Source: Marinomonas spartinae
Lineage (GTDB): Bacteria; Pseudomonadota; Gammaproteobacteria; Pseudomonadales; Marinomonadaceae
DNA length: 64,000 nucleotides
Direction of reading: 5' to 3'
NCBI RefSeq assembly: GCF_900089775.1
Contig: NZ_FLOB01000004.1
Location: 310,001-374,000 of the forward strand
Part shown: piece after piece, positions 45,930-53,744 of the stretch
Layout of the letters: each line of letters opens with the position of its first letter
Position numbering within the stretch: the first letter of the stretch is position 1
Translations under genes and position numbers: made by a program
The notes under the pieces: model-generated
Told to the model about the DNA's origin: nothing
The model's input: only the letters and a program-made list of their open reading frames with translations
The model's database searches: none

Positions 45930-48374
45930 TTACTCATCTGTTGATGTGTTTAACCATTCCTTTTTATAAAAGCGTTCAATGTTGTTACTGTTATCCCACT
46001 GGAATAAATAAAGCCAATTGTTGTCGATCAGTTGTCTGACGATATCGTGCTTAGCAGTAATTTGTTCAATGGCATGCTTTGGGGCGTTGATGTAGACGGC
46101 GAGTCGAACAGGGGTATGCATCCAGTTAGTGCCATTGCTGATGGATTGCATCGGTAAACCAATTCGTAGATCCCCGCCATTGCCTTCAAATACGCCGATA
46201 TTGCCACCTACGGCGTTGTGTAACACTTTGTTGCCACTGCCGAACTTATAGTTGTCTGTGACTGAAAGGTTGTATTGCATATTGATCCAATGGGCCACCA
46301 GCATAGGGGCCGTTAGCAAGCGTTCCAGAATACTGAAGTCTGGATCATTGTTCGCATCGTAATCGTGTAAGAAGCTTCTTCCTTTTAGATCCATATGGCG
46401 GGTTTTATGACGCGGTGCAATGATAAAGGAGTGGTTGTTTGCTAAGCCCCATTCTGGACTGACTTGAGACCAATCATTGGCTCGTTGAATAAAAGCATGA
46501 AAGCGCTCTAAGTTGGATAAGTCGACAAGTGACGCATCAAGCTTTTTGGCACGTTCTTTTTGTGCAAGATAAGTGGCTTGTTCTAACCAACCTGAGATTT
46601 TGTCATCGACGTTTTCAAAGCAGCTAAATTGGTCGGTTGTGGTATTGTGTAGTGCCGCGATAAATTGTGTGGTGTCGGGAATATTGGCGCCCATTTGAGT
46701 TAAAAGCGTCCGTACTTTTGTATCGTTCAATAAAGTGGCCAATACTTTGACATTGATTTCTCCACTTTGTCCGCCACAGGCACCACATTCTAGTCCAGCG
46801 GCGTGGAGGTTGTTACTAGTGTGGCTACCATGTCCGACTAGCATGACGATAGGGGCGTAGTGCTTCAGCCCTATGGTATCCAAGATACCTTTGGCTAGGT
46901 TTGCCTTGTCTTGATCCGTTAATGCTATGCCCTGCTGAATGAGCTGCCATTGTGTATCTGGGGCGAGACGGTTAGCCGGATGAACCTGACGCGTTGGAAA
47001 CAATGTTTGTTTAAACATTTTAAAGGCATACCACCACCCCATAGACTCTACCATGGAAAAGGCGGCTGGAGCGGCATGTCCCCAACGATGCCAACGGGCT
47101 TCATCTTGCTGGTGATGAACGTGTTGGGAATTCGACTTGGTTTCGGTCACGGTAATTGCGGGGCTGAGCAAACCTGGCAACTGTGGTCTGGCGAATTGTG
47201 TATCTTTTGCTTGGTACTCAATAGGTAAACCAAAAAAGCCTGCAAATCCCAATGTTTGAATGTGATTAGATTGTTTTTCTAAGGCACGACGATACACTTC
47301 GGAGCGAACATCGATGCAAAAAATCGCCTGCAACAGCGGATTGTCGACTGTGTCCTGTGATGGTGCAGATTCTCTGAGTAGACGGTGAAAATCGGCCTGT
47401 TCACTGTATTCTAGGGCTAATGACCAGATCTGGGGAATCACTAAGGCATCGCGATGAGCATTGTATAGCGATTCAATATTCTTTTTCTGTAATGTCCATT
47501 TATTGATTATTCTACTTAATGATGATGGTTTTGCGTGATTTAAGTAACGCCAGATAACAAGTTCCCATGCCATTTTAATGGCAAGTAACGCGATAACATG
47601 CTGTTCTTGTTGGTCACCTTCTGTATTGCTTGGCCAATTTAAATAAGCAAGATAGCTACTCCAACCGTTAATATCGAGCAGCAGGGCGTGAGCGTAGACG
47701 GCTAAGGTTTCATCATTTAAGCCAAGCTCCTGTATCGCCAGCGCGAACAGTTCGTTTTGGTCTTTTGGCAGCTCGTGGAAAAAGCGACTGAGATTAGCCT
47801 CTCCCATGATAATGCTTAACCCCCGATCTTCTGTGGTGATTTCTAACCAATGAGGATACAAACCAATCTCATGGCGGGTGTCTTTTTGTCTTAAGGTTGG
47901 ACTTTGTTTTTGATAATGGGCCGCACAGAACTGACTTACCTGATGGGTGATTTCATCATGCCATGACATTTTGGTCGCTGGACGATGTTGATCAGCCAGA
48001 TCTGCGAGGGATTGCCATGAGTTTGGTTGAAAATGCGTTTTGCTTAAATGCGTTAACAACTCCGTTGAGCATAGCGTAAGGCCATACTGTTTGGCGGCTT
48101 TTTCCAGCATATCAAGATAAATACGACCCTCTTCATACCACGCTATATAAGTTTCCAGAGGCAGGTGAGACTTAATATTTGCTAAGGCCGATAGCTCGCT
48201 AGTGACCTGATCATAGGGCTGGTTCACCATTGACCACAGTGGGTTAACAGCAATTAATTTATCTAGGGGCCAACTGGGGGCAATGTTACTTGACGCATGC
48301 GTCAAGATCGCTAGTTGGCGTGAGCTGAGTATGGGCTCAGATAGTGACGGATCTTGTGTATGAGTCATAACCAT
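45930..48374 (-). CDS. dabA: Inorganic carbon transporter subunit DabA (DUF2309)
   Basis: 814 residues of the DUF2309/UPF0753 family. The carbonic-anhydrase-like zinc site is intact: C353 and D355 in CIDVRSE, H515/H518 in GHGSHTSNN, and C530 in LECGACGG. DabA hydrates CO2 in the cytosol, coupled to cation flow through DabB. It follows dabB by 12 bp. The pair accumulates bicarbonate; in a heterotroph this feeds carboxylases at low CO2. Confidence 0.93.
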   Translation of the reverse strand: MVMTHTQDPSLSEPILSSRQLAILTHASSNIAPSWPLDKLIAVNPLWSMVNQPYDQVTSELSALANIKSHLPLETYIAWYEEGRIYLDMLEKAAKQYGLTLCSTELLTHLSKTHFQPNSWQSLADLADQHRPATKMSWHDEITHQVSQFCAAHYQKQSPTLRQKDTRHEIGLYPHWLEITTEDRGLSIIMGEANLSRFFHELPKDQNELFALAIQELGLNDETLAVYAHALLLDINGWSSYLAYLNWPSNTEGDQQEQHVIALLAIKMAWELVIWRYLNHAKPSSLSRIINKWTLQKKNIESLYNAHRDALVIPQIWSLALEYSEQADFHRLLRESAPSQDTVDNPLLQAIFCIDVRSEVYRRALEKQSNHIQTLGFAGFFGLPIEYQAKDTQFARPQLPGLLSPAITVTETKSNSQHVHHQQDEARWHRWGHAAPAAFSMVESMGWWYAFKMFKQTLFPTRQVHPANRLAPDTQWQLIQQGIALTDQDKANLAKGILDTIGLKHYAPIVMLVGHGSHTSNNLHAAGLECGACGGQSGEINVKVLATLLNDTKVRTLLTQMGANIPDTTQFIAALHNTTTDQFSCFENVDDKISGWLEQATYLAQKERAKKLDASLVDLSNLERFHAFIQRANDWSQVSPEWGLANNHSFIIAPRHKTRHMDLKGRSFLHDYDANNDPDFSILERLLTAPMLVAHWINMQYNLSVTDNYKFGSGNKVLHNAVGGNIGVFEGNGGDLRIGLPMQSISNGTNWMHTPVRLAVYINAPKHAIEQITAKHDIVRQLIDNNWLYLFQWDNSNNIERFYKKEWLNTSTDE

Positions 48375-48386
48375 AATGTAATCTTC

Positions 48387-49994
48387 CTATGATTTAGCAG
48401 GTGAATGAATGGTAACGGGAGCGATATGCTGCTCTTTTGCCCTGGCAGGTAAGGTGACGGGCCAGATTTTAAGGGCAACACGAGTGAGCCATTCATCTAG
48501 ATAAAGCCCAGCAAACAAGACAATGGATAGCCTGCGTACGGCTGGCCAATGTACTCGGTAATACAGTAGTGCATTTAGTACAAAGAGACTGGTGAAAAGC
48601 AGCATTGCCCAGACGTCGGCCAAAGAAAAGGCATTAATTCGGCCAATGTCTGAAATAGGAATCATTATATCGATGAGTTTTTTTAGCGTAGCGTAAACCA
48701 CACACAGTAATAGACCTACTACTATAGTGTAGACACTCGAGGGAGCATGTTCAGATGTTTGCCACTGGATAATCAAGACAGTAAGCGCTAGAGAAAATAA
48801 CCACCAAGTGCTAAAGGCGCCTTCAAAATCAAATAAGGCTTTTACGACAACAACACAGGCGGTGGTGATAGCGATGGTCGAAAACCATTCTTGTCCACTT
48901 GGTACTTCTTTCTTGGGCATACCTTTAACAAAGGGTTTAGAAAGAAGTAGGCGAAGGTGGTCGTTGACTGCATTACCGGAATTTAAGAATGAATAGGCCT
49001 TATAGAAAGAGTGGGCCAATAAGTGCAATAAAACCAGCTCATACATTCCTAAAGCGAATTCGAGCAACATTAACCCCATTTGCGCGCTGGTGGACCAAGC
49101 AAGACGGACTTTTACACTGATGCGAGTTGTCATTACCAAGGCGCTGGCTAAGGTCGAAAACCCTGCCACTAACAGTAGTAACCAAAGAGCCGTGGTACTT
49201 TGCGCAACCAGTGGCGTAAATAACAGTACCATGTAACCACCTAAGTTAATGATACCAGCGTGGAGCAAAGCACTGACCGGTGTTGGTGATTCGACCACTT
49301 GTATGAGCCAACCATGAAAAGGCAACTGAGCACATTTAATTAAGGCGGCAAAAGCAATGAGTACTGCGGCGATTTGGTCTGTTGTTGTGAGGCGGTATCC
49401 CGCGTAGGAGTCAATGGTTAAGCTGTTTAAAATATCACTAATATAGAGGGTGCCATGTTGTAGGCCAAGCAATACGAAGGCGACTAGCAAAGACAACTCT
49501 GCAATACGCGCTAAGATGAATTTTTTATGGGCCGCTAGGATGGCACGAGGTCGGTCCGGATAGAAGGTCAGTAAATTATGAAGAGACAAGCTAATGCCCA
49601 GCCAACCAAACCAAAAAATGATTAAATGATTGGTCGTGACTGTGATGGCGACGGATGCCAAGGTAAACATCATCCAGCGGTAGTATTGGTTGCTATTGGC
49701 TTGTCCTGCCATGTAATTACGGGAGAAAGTAATGAGTACCCAGCCCATGATGCTGACTAACCCCAACATAACTTGGCTTAATGAGGTGTGAAGGATAAGG
49801 TCAGAAGATTGCCAATCATCGGCAAAGAAATAGCTAACTGGGAAGGTCATTAAAAAGATAGCCAGTATACCACGGCTTAACCAAGTGGCTTTAGTTGGCA
49901 CATTGGTAGCGGTATCGCGTCCAGCATACCAGCCACCGAATAGATAGGCTAACGGGATGCAGATAGGCAAAAAACTCAAAGCAATGAGAGACAT
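48387..49994 (-). CDS. dabB: Inorganic carbon transporter subunit DabB (NuoL-like)
   Basis: 535 residues, about 13 or more membrane helices, of the proton-conducting NuoL/MrpA family. The conserved Lys region is ALIKCAQLPFHGWLIQVVES with PTPVSALLHAGIINLGGYMV, and the earlier YYRWMMFTLASVAITVTTNH helix is present. It is shorter than NuoL (about 610 aa), as DabB proteins are. It is first in the dabBA operon and is transcribed away from the LysR gene. Confidence 0.9.
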   Translation of the reverse strand: MSLIALSFLPICIPLAYLFGGWYAGRDTATNVPTKATWLSRGILAIFLMTFPVSYFFADDWQSSDLILHTSLSQVMLGLVSIMGWVLITFSRNYMAGQANSNQYYRWMMFTLASVAITVTTNHLIIFWFGWLGISLSLHNLLTFYPDRPRAILAAHKKFILARIAELSLLVAFVLLGLQHGTLYISDILNSLTIDSYAGYRLTTTDQIAAVLIAFAALIKCAQLPFHGWLIQVVESPTPVSALLHAGIINLGGYMVLLFTPLVAQSTTALWLLLLVAGFSTLASALVMTTRISVKVRLAWSTSAQMGLMLLEFALGMYELVLLHLLAHSFYKAYSFLNSGNAVNDHLRLLLSKPFVKGMPKKEVPSGQEWFSTIAITTACVVVVKALFDFEGAFSTWWLFSLALTVLIIQWQTSEHAPSSVYTIVVGLLLCVVYATLKKLIDIMIPISDIGRINAFSLADVWAMLLFTSLFVLNALLYYRVHWPAVRRLSIVLFAGLYLDEWLTRVALKIWPVTLPARAKEQHIAPVTIHSPAKS

Positions 49995-50052
49995 GTATTA
50001 CCTCTAAACAAGAACTTAATTGGATGTCACCGATTATGAAGTTTTTATTTGG

Positions 50053-50074
50053 TTAATAAAAATACATATATTAA
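50053..50074. promoter_or_regulatory. Candidate LysR operator between dabB and its regulator
   Basis: TTAATA (50053-50058) and TATTAA (50069-50074) form an inverted repeat with a 10-base spacer in the 117-bp divergent promoter region, the geometry expected of a LysR-type site. Confidence 0.4.
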
Positions 50075-50111
50075 AACCAAACGTTCTGTTTTATGTATGT
50101 ATTGAGGTAGA

Positions 50112-51050
50112 ATGAAGATGAATTATCTAAATGAGCGAAACTGCCCCATGGCGCGATTGAATTACCATCATTTGTATTATTTTTGGCAGGTTGCGCGGAG
50201 TCCAAGCTTAACGGAAGCCGCAGATATTTTACATATTTCTCAATCGGCTTTGTCTGCGCAAATCAAGCAATTAGAGCACAGTCTGAATGTAACCTTATTT
50301 GTACGCCAAGGTCGAAAATTGATCCTGACGGATGTGGGGCGACGCGTGTTGGCTTATGCGCAAGACATTTTTAATACCGGTGAGGAGCTTGAAAACTTTT
50401 TACAAAAGGGCAGGGCCACACAAGTTCAGCACATTACTTTGGGCATACAGAGTAATCTATCAAGAAATTTTATCGAGAGCTTTATTGAGCCGTTACTAGA
50501 AAGTGAGCATGTGAGTTTTTCTTTGTCTTCTCGTGGGATGACAGATTTACTTAATGGTTTGGTGAACCATGAGTTGGATTTAGCCTTAACTAATCGAGCG
50601 ATTTTAAGCGAAAGCCAAGAGACCACTTGGCAAAACCAGTTGGTTGCCCGCCAAGCGGTGGCCATTATCGGGCCTTATGGTGACAAGCCGAACACGGCTT
50701 TTCCAGAGGGCTATCGGGATAAAAAATGGGTTGTGCCGGGAAAAAATACCGATATTCGTTCCTCGTTTGAATCTTTTTGTGCCGCCCATCAATATCAGCC
50801 AGAGATAAAGGCGGAAGTGGACGATATGGCCATGTTGCGATTGTTAGCCCGTGACAGTGGCTATTTATCCGTTTTACCACCAGTAGTCGTCAAAGACGAG
50901 ATTCAAGCTAAGTTGCTGCAGGATTATGAAAGCATTCCACAGGCGTTTGAGAACTTCTACGCGATCACGGTGCCACGTAAATTTGCCGCCCAGTCTGTCA
51001 TTGATTTGATTCAAACCGCGATTAACCAGTATGCCAACGAGGAGTCATAA
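50112..51050 (+). CDS. LysR-family regulator divergent from dabBA
   Basis: 312 residues. DNA-binding domain: LNYHHLYYFWQVARSPSLTE with AADILHISQSALSAQIKQLE, then the effector domain (HITLGIQSNLSRNFIESFIE). Possible starts are 50112, 50118 (GAGGT nine bases upstream) and 50148 (MARLNYHH, nearest to the usual family N-terminus). Its divergent placement next to dabBA points to CO2-responsive control of that operon, like the LysR genes beside other dab loci (inference). It also resembles the NhaR subgroup in its HLYYFW motif. Confidence 0.85.
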   Translation: MKMNYLNERNCPMARLNYHHLYYFWQVARSPSLTEAADILHISQSALSAQIKQLEHSLNVTLFVRQGRKLILTDVGRRVLAYAQDIFNTGEELENFLQKGRATQVQHITLGIQSNLSRNFIESFIEPLLESEHVSFSLSSRGMTDLLNGLVNHELDLALTNRAILSESQETTWQNQLVARQAVAIIGPYGDKPNTAFPEGYRDKKWVVPGKNTDIRSSFESFCAAHQYQPEIKAEVDDMAMLRLLARDSGYLSVLPPVVVKDEIQAKLLQDYESIPQAFENFYAITVPRKFAAQSVIDLIQTAINQYANEES

Positions 51051-51088
51051 GTATTCACACTTATGATTATATTCTATAAAGACAGTGC

Positions 51089-51484
51089 TTAGGTGTCTGT
51101 AATATGGGAGGTCAGTAAAAAAAGCATAATACCAAAAACGACAACGGCAATAAGAATAGCACTTATCCCTAAAATATTTAAGGATAAACGATACCAAGTG
51201 GGCATGACTTCATAGCAGTTGCGTATATTTCTTTTTCTATCTAGACAAGGAAACAGTATAACCCAGCAAAACATCCCTGTTCTTAATAAAGACAGGGGGA
51301 AGCGACTCATAAAAATAAGTTCTCCCTGAGTAAAATGGGGCTCTTTAAAGTAGGTATCTAATAATTTTTTGGGTGTCAAAAATGTCAATAGAGACCAGAT
51401 GGTAGGTAGCCATAAAAAGCCGCCCATAGCGGTAAACATCATCACTAAAAATAGCTGGTCAAACAATCCTTGACTTATTTGCAT
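51089..51484 (-). CDS. Tandem membrane protein 3, immunity-like
   Basis: 131 residues with three or four membrane helices and a conserved central loop (KKLLDTYFKEPHFTQGELIF, then RFPLSLLRTGMF). Very similar to the two upstream copies. Its ATG overlaps the stop of a leftover toxin-tail frame (51475-51537), in exactly the arrangement of the first copy and the toxin gene. I infer an immunity protein; no named family is recognised. Confidence 0.72.
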   Translation of the reverse strand: MQISQGLFDQLFLVMMFTAMGGFLWLPTIWSLLTFLTPKKLLDTYFKEPHFTQGELIFMSRFPLSLLRTGMFCWVILFPCLDRKRNIRNCYEVMPTWYRLSLNILGISAILIAVVVFGIMLFLLTSHITDT

Positions 51485-51537
51485 ATCTGATCGCCCCCTG
51501 ACATAGAAGCAAAAATGTCATATGCGCGCTTCCTTTT
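51475..51537 (-). pseudogene. Remnant of the toxin C-terminus before copy 3
   Basis: Read on the minus strand this encodes AYDIFASMSGGDQICK-stop after KRKR, matching the toxin tail VDFASMSGVDQICK-stop. Relative to the toxin it lacks six codons and is closed upstream by a TAG, so it is a non-functional fragment left by duplication or displacement. Confidence 0.75.
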
Positions 51538-51562
51538 CTAAGGCATTACCCGACAATATTCC

Positions 51563-51955
51563 CTATTTCGCGACATGGGAGGTCAGTAAAAAAAGCATAA
51601 TACCAAAAAAAGCTATGGCAAAAATAATGACGTTTATAGTTAAAAATTTTAATGCTAAACGATACCAAGTCGGCATAATTTTATGACAGTCGCGTATTTT
51701 TCTTTTTTTATCGAGAAAAGGAAATAATAACACCCACCCAAACATCCCTGTTCTTAATAAAGAAAGAGGAAACCTGTTCATAAAAATAAGCTCTCCCTGA
51801 GTGAAGTGCGGTTCTTTAAAATAGGTGTCTAATAATTTTTTGGGTGTAAGAAAGGTTAGAAGAGACCAAATAATAGGTACCCAAAGGACACAGGCCATAG
51901 CGGTAAACATCATCGCTAAAAATAAAAATTCTCCCGTTTCTTTTGTTATCGGCAT
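51563..51955 (-). CDS. Tandem membrane protein 2, immunity-like
   Basis: 130 residues, same layout as copies 1 and 3 (KKLLDTYFKEPHFTQGELIF and PLSLLRTGMFGWVLLFPFLD, ending LLTSHVAK). The N-terminal 12 residues (MPITKETGEFLF) differ most from the others, consistent with relaxed constraint or a different partner specificity. Start ATG overlaps the stop of its own toxin-tail remnant. Inferred inner-membrane immunity protein. Confidence 0.72.
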   Translation of the reverse strand: MPITKETGEFLFLAMMFTAMACVLWVPIIWSLLTFLTPKKLLDTYFKEPHFTQGELIFMNRFPLSLLRTGMFGWVLLFPFLDKKRKIRDCHKIMPTWYRLALKFLTINVIIFAIAFFGIMLFLLTSHVAK

Positions 51956-52041
51956 ACTTTATCAACTCCTGATATAGAAGCGAGATCCACAAATGTGTCA
52001 TATGCATGCCCTCTTTTCAGGGCATTAACCGACAGCACTTC
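51946..52041 (-). pseudogene. Remnant of the toxin C-terminus before copy 2
   Basis: This minus-strand frame runs from just after the stop of copy 1 and ends AYDTFVDLASISGVDKVCR-stop, aligning with the toxin tail VDFASMSGVDQICK-stop. About 31 codons are preserved with no start. It is a fragment of a diverged toxin allele. Confidence 0.75.
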
Positions 52042-52434
52042 TTATTTCGTGATATGGGAGGTCAGTAAAAAAAACATGATGCCAAAAAATATGAACATAA
52101 TTAACATAGTACTTATTGTTAAGAGTATTAGTCCTATACGATACCATGTTGGCATAACCTCATAGCAGTTGCGTATATTTCTTTTTTTATCTAAAAAAGG
52201 TAGAAATAGTATCCAACCAAAAATAGATGTTCTAAATAGTGACCAAGGAAATCTGCTCATAAAAATAAGCTCTCCCTGACTAAAATGAGGCTCTTTAAAG
52301 TAGGTATTTAGAAGCTTTTTAGGGGTAAAAAAAGTTAGAAGAATCCAAAGAGGAGGTTGCCATAATAACCCCCCCATAGCGGTGAACATCATGATTAAAA
52401 ATAGATGATCAAACAATTCTTGGCTTATTTGCAT
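52042..52434 (-). CDS. Tandem membrane protein 1, immunity-like, coupled to the toxin gene
   Basis: 130 residues, three or four membrane helices, the KKLLNTYFKEPHFSQGELIF loop and the end LLTSHITK. Its ATG lies inside the last codons of the LysM/glycine-zipper gene (10-bp overlap), the classic toxin-immunity coupling. The best candidate for the cognate immunity gene of the current toxin. Confidence 0.75.
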   Translation of the reverse strand: MQISQELFDHLFLIMMFTAMGGLLWQPPLWILLTFFTPKKLLNTYFKEPHFSQGELIFMSRFPWSLFRTSIFGWILFLPFLDKKRNIRNCYEVMPTWYRIGLILLTISTMLIMFIFFGIMFFLLTSHITK

Positions 52435-53282
52435 ATCTGATCGACCCCTGACATAGACGCGAAGTCCACTTTAGCGCCAGACATGTCATATAACTTTACC
52501 GCTCCTTCTCCTGCACCATAGCTCGCTAAAGCCGAGCCAGCACCAAGCGCTAATGCCGTGACCCAACCTACAGGAGTAGAAATTAACAAAACACCTAAAG
52601 CGTAACCTAAAATAGAGCCAGCAATTGTAGAAGACATTGTTCCCACAAGAATTTCATTCTTTTTTTGTCGGTTCTGAGTGTGGGCTATACCGTAGCAGCC
52701 CATACCAAGGCTTGCGCCTGTCAGTACTACGCCGCCCACACTCGCTAGTTTAGAAAGTTTGTTTAGTCGGCTTAGATTTTTGGCAATTTTTTCAGTTGCA
52801 GGCACTGCCCCAGAGCGGGCAATTTGTATAGCTTGTTGCGCTGTTTGCCCTTTTAGTAATAGTTTTTCTAGAGGGCCAAGACGTTGTGAAAAGAGAGACA
52901 ATGCTTTTCTTCTGCCATAGTCATATTGGCCTTTAGAAATAAGGCCCATTTGATACTGTTTATACAGAGTTTCTACGGTTTTAATTAAGGTGGTATTTTG
53001 CTCATGGGTTAGCACACCTAAGGTGGTTAATCCTGCCCCCAAACCTCCTGATAACCAGTTATAGTTATCATCCAGCCAAGCCATTGCCCAAAATGCTTCT
53101 CGTTCTTTTGGATCGGTTGGCATGTAGAGTTTATATTGATCTAAATTCTCTCTTTTTAGCGGACTCATCATCAGGTGCGTCTCAGACTGGCTGGACTGAT
53201 TATCCGAGGCTAAACACATGCCCACTGAATCGGGGGTCGATATATCGGTCACTACCATAGTTGGCATGATAGAAATTCGCAA
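52425..53282 (-). CDS. Glycine-zipper membrane-active toxin-like protein, main frame
   Basis: Up to 285 residues. After a polar region (LYMPTDPKEREAFWAMAWLD) come two glycine-rich hydrophobic stretches (ASVGGVVLTGASLGMG and TIAGSILGYALGVLLISTPV then GWVTALALGAGSALASYGAG), as in membrane-inserting toxins, and the end VDFASMSGVDQICK. The frame has no good ribosome site of its own; its first codon is TTG and the first ATG is 53267. The true start is almost surely 53382 in another frame (LysM part), with a one-base shift at the C5 run 53232-53236 joining them into 318 residues. The build resembles LysM-linked membrane-disrupting T6SS effectors with multiple immunity genes (family recall, not searched). 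Confidence 0.68.
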   Translation of the reverse strand: MRISIMPTMVVTDISTPDSVGMCLASDNQSSQSETHLMMSPLKRENLDQYKLYMPTDPKEREAFWAMAWLDDNYNWLSGGLGAGLTTLGVLTHEQNTTLIKTVETLYKQYQMGLISKGQYDYGRRKALSLFSQRLGPLEKLLLKGQTAQQAIQIARSGAVPATEKIAKNLSRLNKLSKLASVGGVVLTGASLGMGCYGIAHTQNRQKKNEILVGTMSSTIAGSILGYALGVLLISTPVGWVTALALGAGSALASYGAGEGAVKLYDMSGAKVDFASMSGVDQICK

Positions 53283-53382
53283 TGATCTGGCCTAGAGTAT
53301 CGCCGCTCTTAATGGTATAGATGACAGGTTTATACAATGGGCTAACGGGAGGAACGGCTGTTGTTAAATCTAATGTTGTCAT
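53200..53382 (-). pseudogene. LysM N-terminal part of the toxin gene, cut off by a frameshift
   Basis: 60 residues with AGGA six bases before the ATG. IYTIKSGDTLGQIIANFYHA is the start of a LysM domain, continuing to NYGSDRYID; after that the frame is nonsense and stops. Removing one C from the minus-strand C5 run (53232-53236) joins ID to PDSVGMCLASDN of the other frame, which looks like the end of the same LysM domain. The middle of the LysM domain is also about 15 residues short. Sequencing error, pseudogene or slippage switch are all possible. Confidence 0.65.
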
Positions 53383-53410
53383 AAAAAGTCCTTTTTACTG
53401 CTCAATTAAA

Positions 53411-53549
53411 GAGGCTGTCGCAAAACTACTGCGCTTGATAATTCAGCGTTAAAAATCGCCTCAAAATGCTCATTTATAGTTATAAACTCCGCTTTTTCGG
53501 CGTTTTTTGTCTTGCCTTATCTTCGCTCGTTACCTTTTGCGACACCCTC
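53411..53549. mobile_element. 139-bp MITE-like element
   Basis: Terminal inverted repeats GAGGCTGTCGCAAAA (53411-53425) and TTTTGCGACACCCTC (53535-53549) match at 14 of 15 positions, flanked by the direct repeat TTAAA (53406-53410 and 53550-53554) as a target duplication. There is no coding capacity, so it would be moved by a transposase in trans (IS5-like ends by impression). It sits 28 bp upstream of the LysM start. Confidence 0.82.
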
Positions 53550-53670
53550 TTAAATGTCTTATGTCTACTTATGGATATAGCGATAAGAGAATACGAGACT
53601 CAGGTAATTTTTTGTGGCTAAAAAATACTAGCGTTTTTTACTTAGGTAAACAAGAATGGCTGCCTTGAGT

Positions 53671-53719
53671 ACTAGGTAAAGAATAAGGGTCTCTAGGATT
53701 GCCTTATTCTTTACCTAGT
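53671..53719 (-). terminator. Long hairpin terminator after efeB
   Basis: ACTAGGTAAAGAATAAGG (53671-53688) pairs perfectly with its complement at 53702-53719 (18 bp, 13-base loop), 25 bases after the efeB stop. A T5 run follows only on the plus strand, so it may work mainly as a barrier hairpin. Confidence 0.75.
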
Positions 53720-53744
53720 TTTTACGTTTTCGTGTTTTGTGTGT

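Noticed and set aside
45704..45937. 77-codon minus-strand frame after dabA
   Set aside because: It contains the dabA terminator hairpin, lacks a ribosome site and resembles no family; treated as non-coding.
52425..53282. Toxin-like gene as cargo of the eCIS particle
   Set aside because: It lies 30 kb away in a different locus with its own immunity genes; membrane-active toxins with immunity fit T6SS-type antibacterial use better, and nothing in the sequence ties it to the particle.
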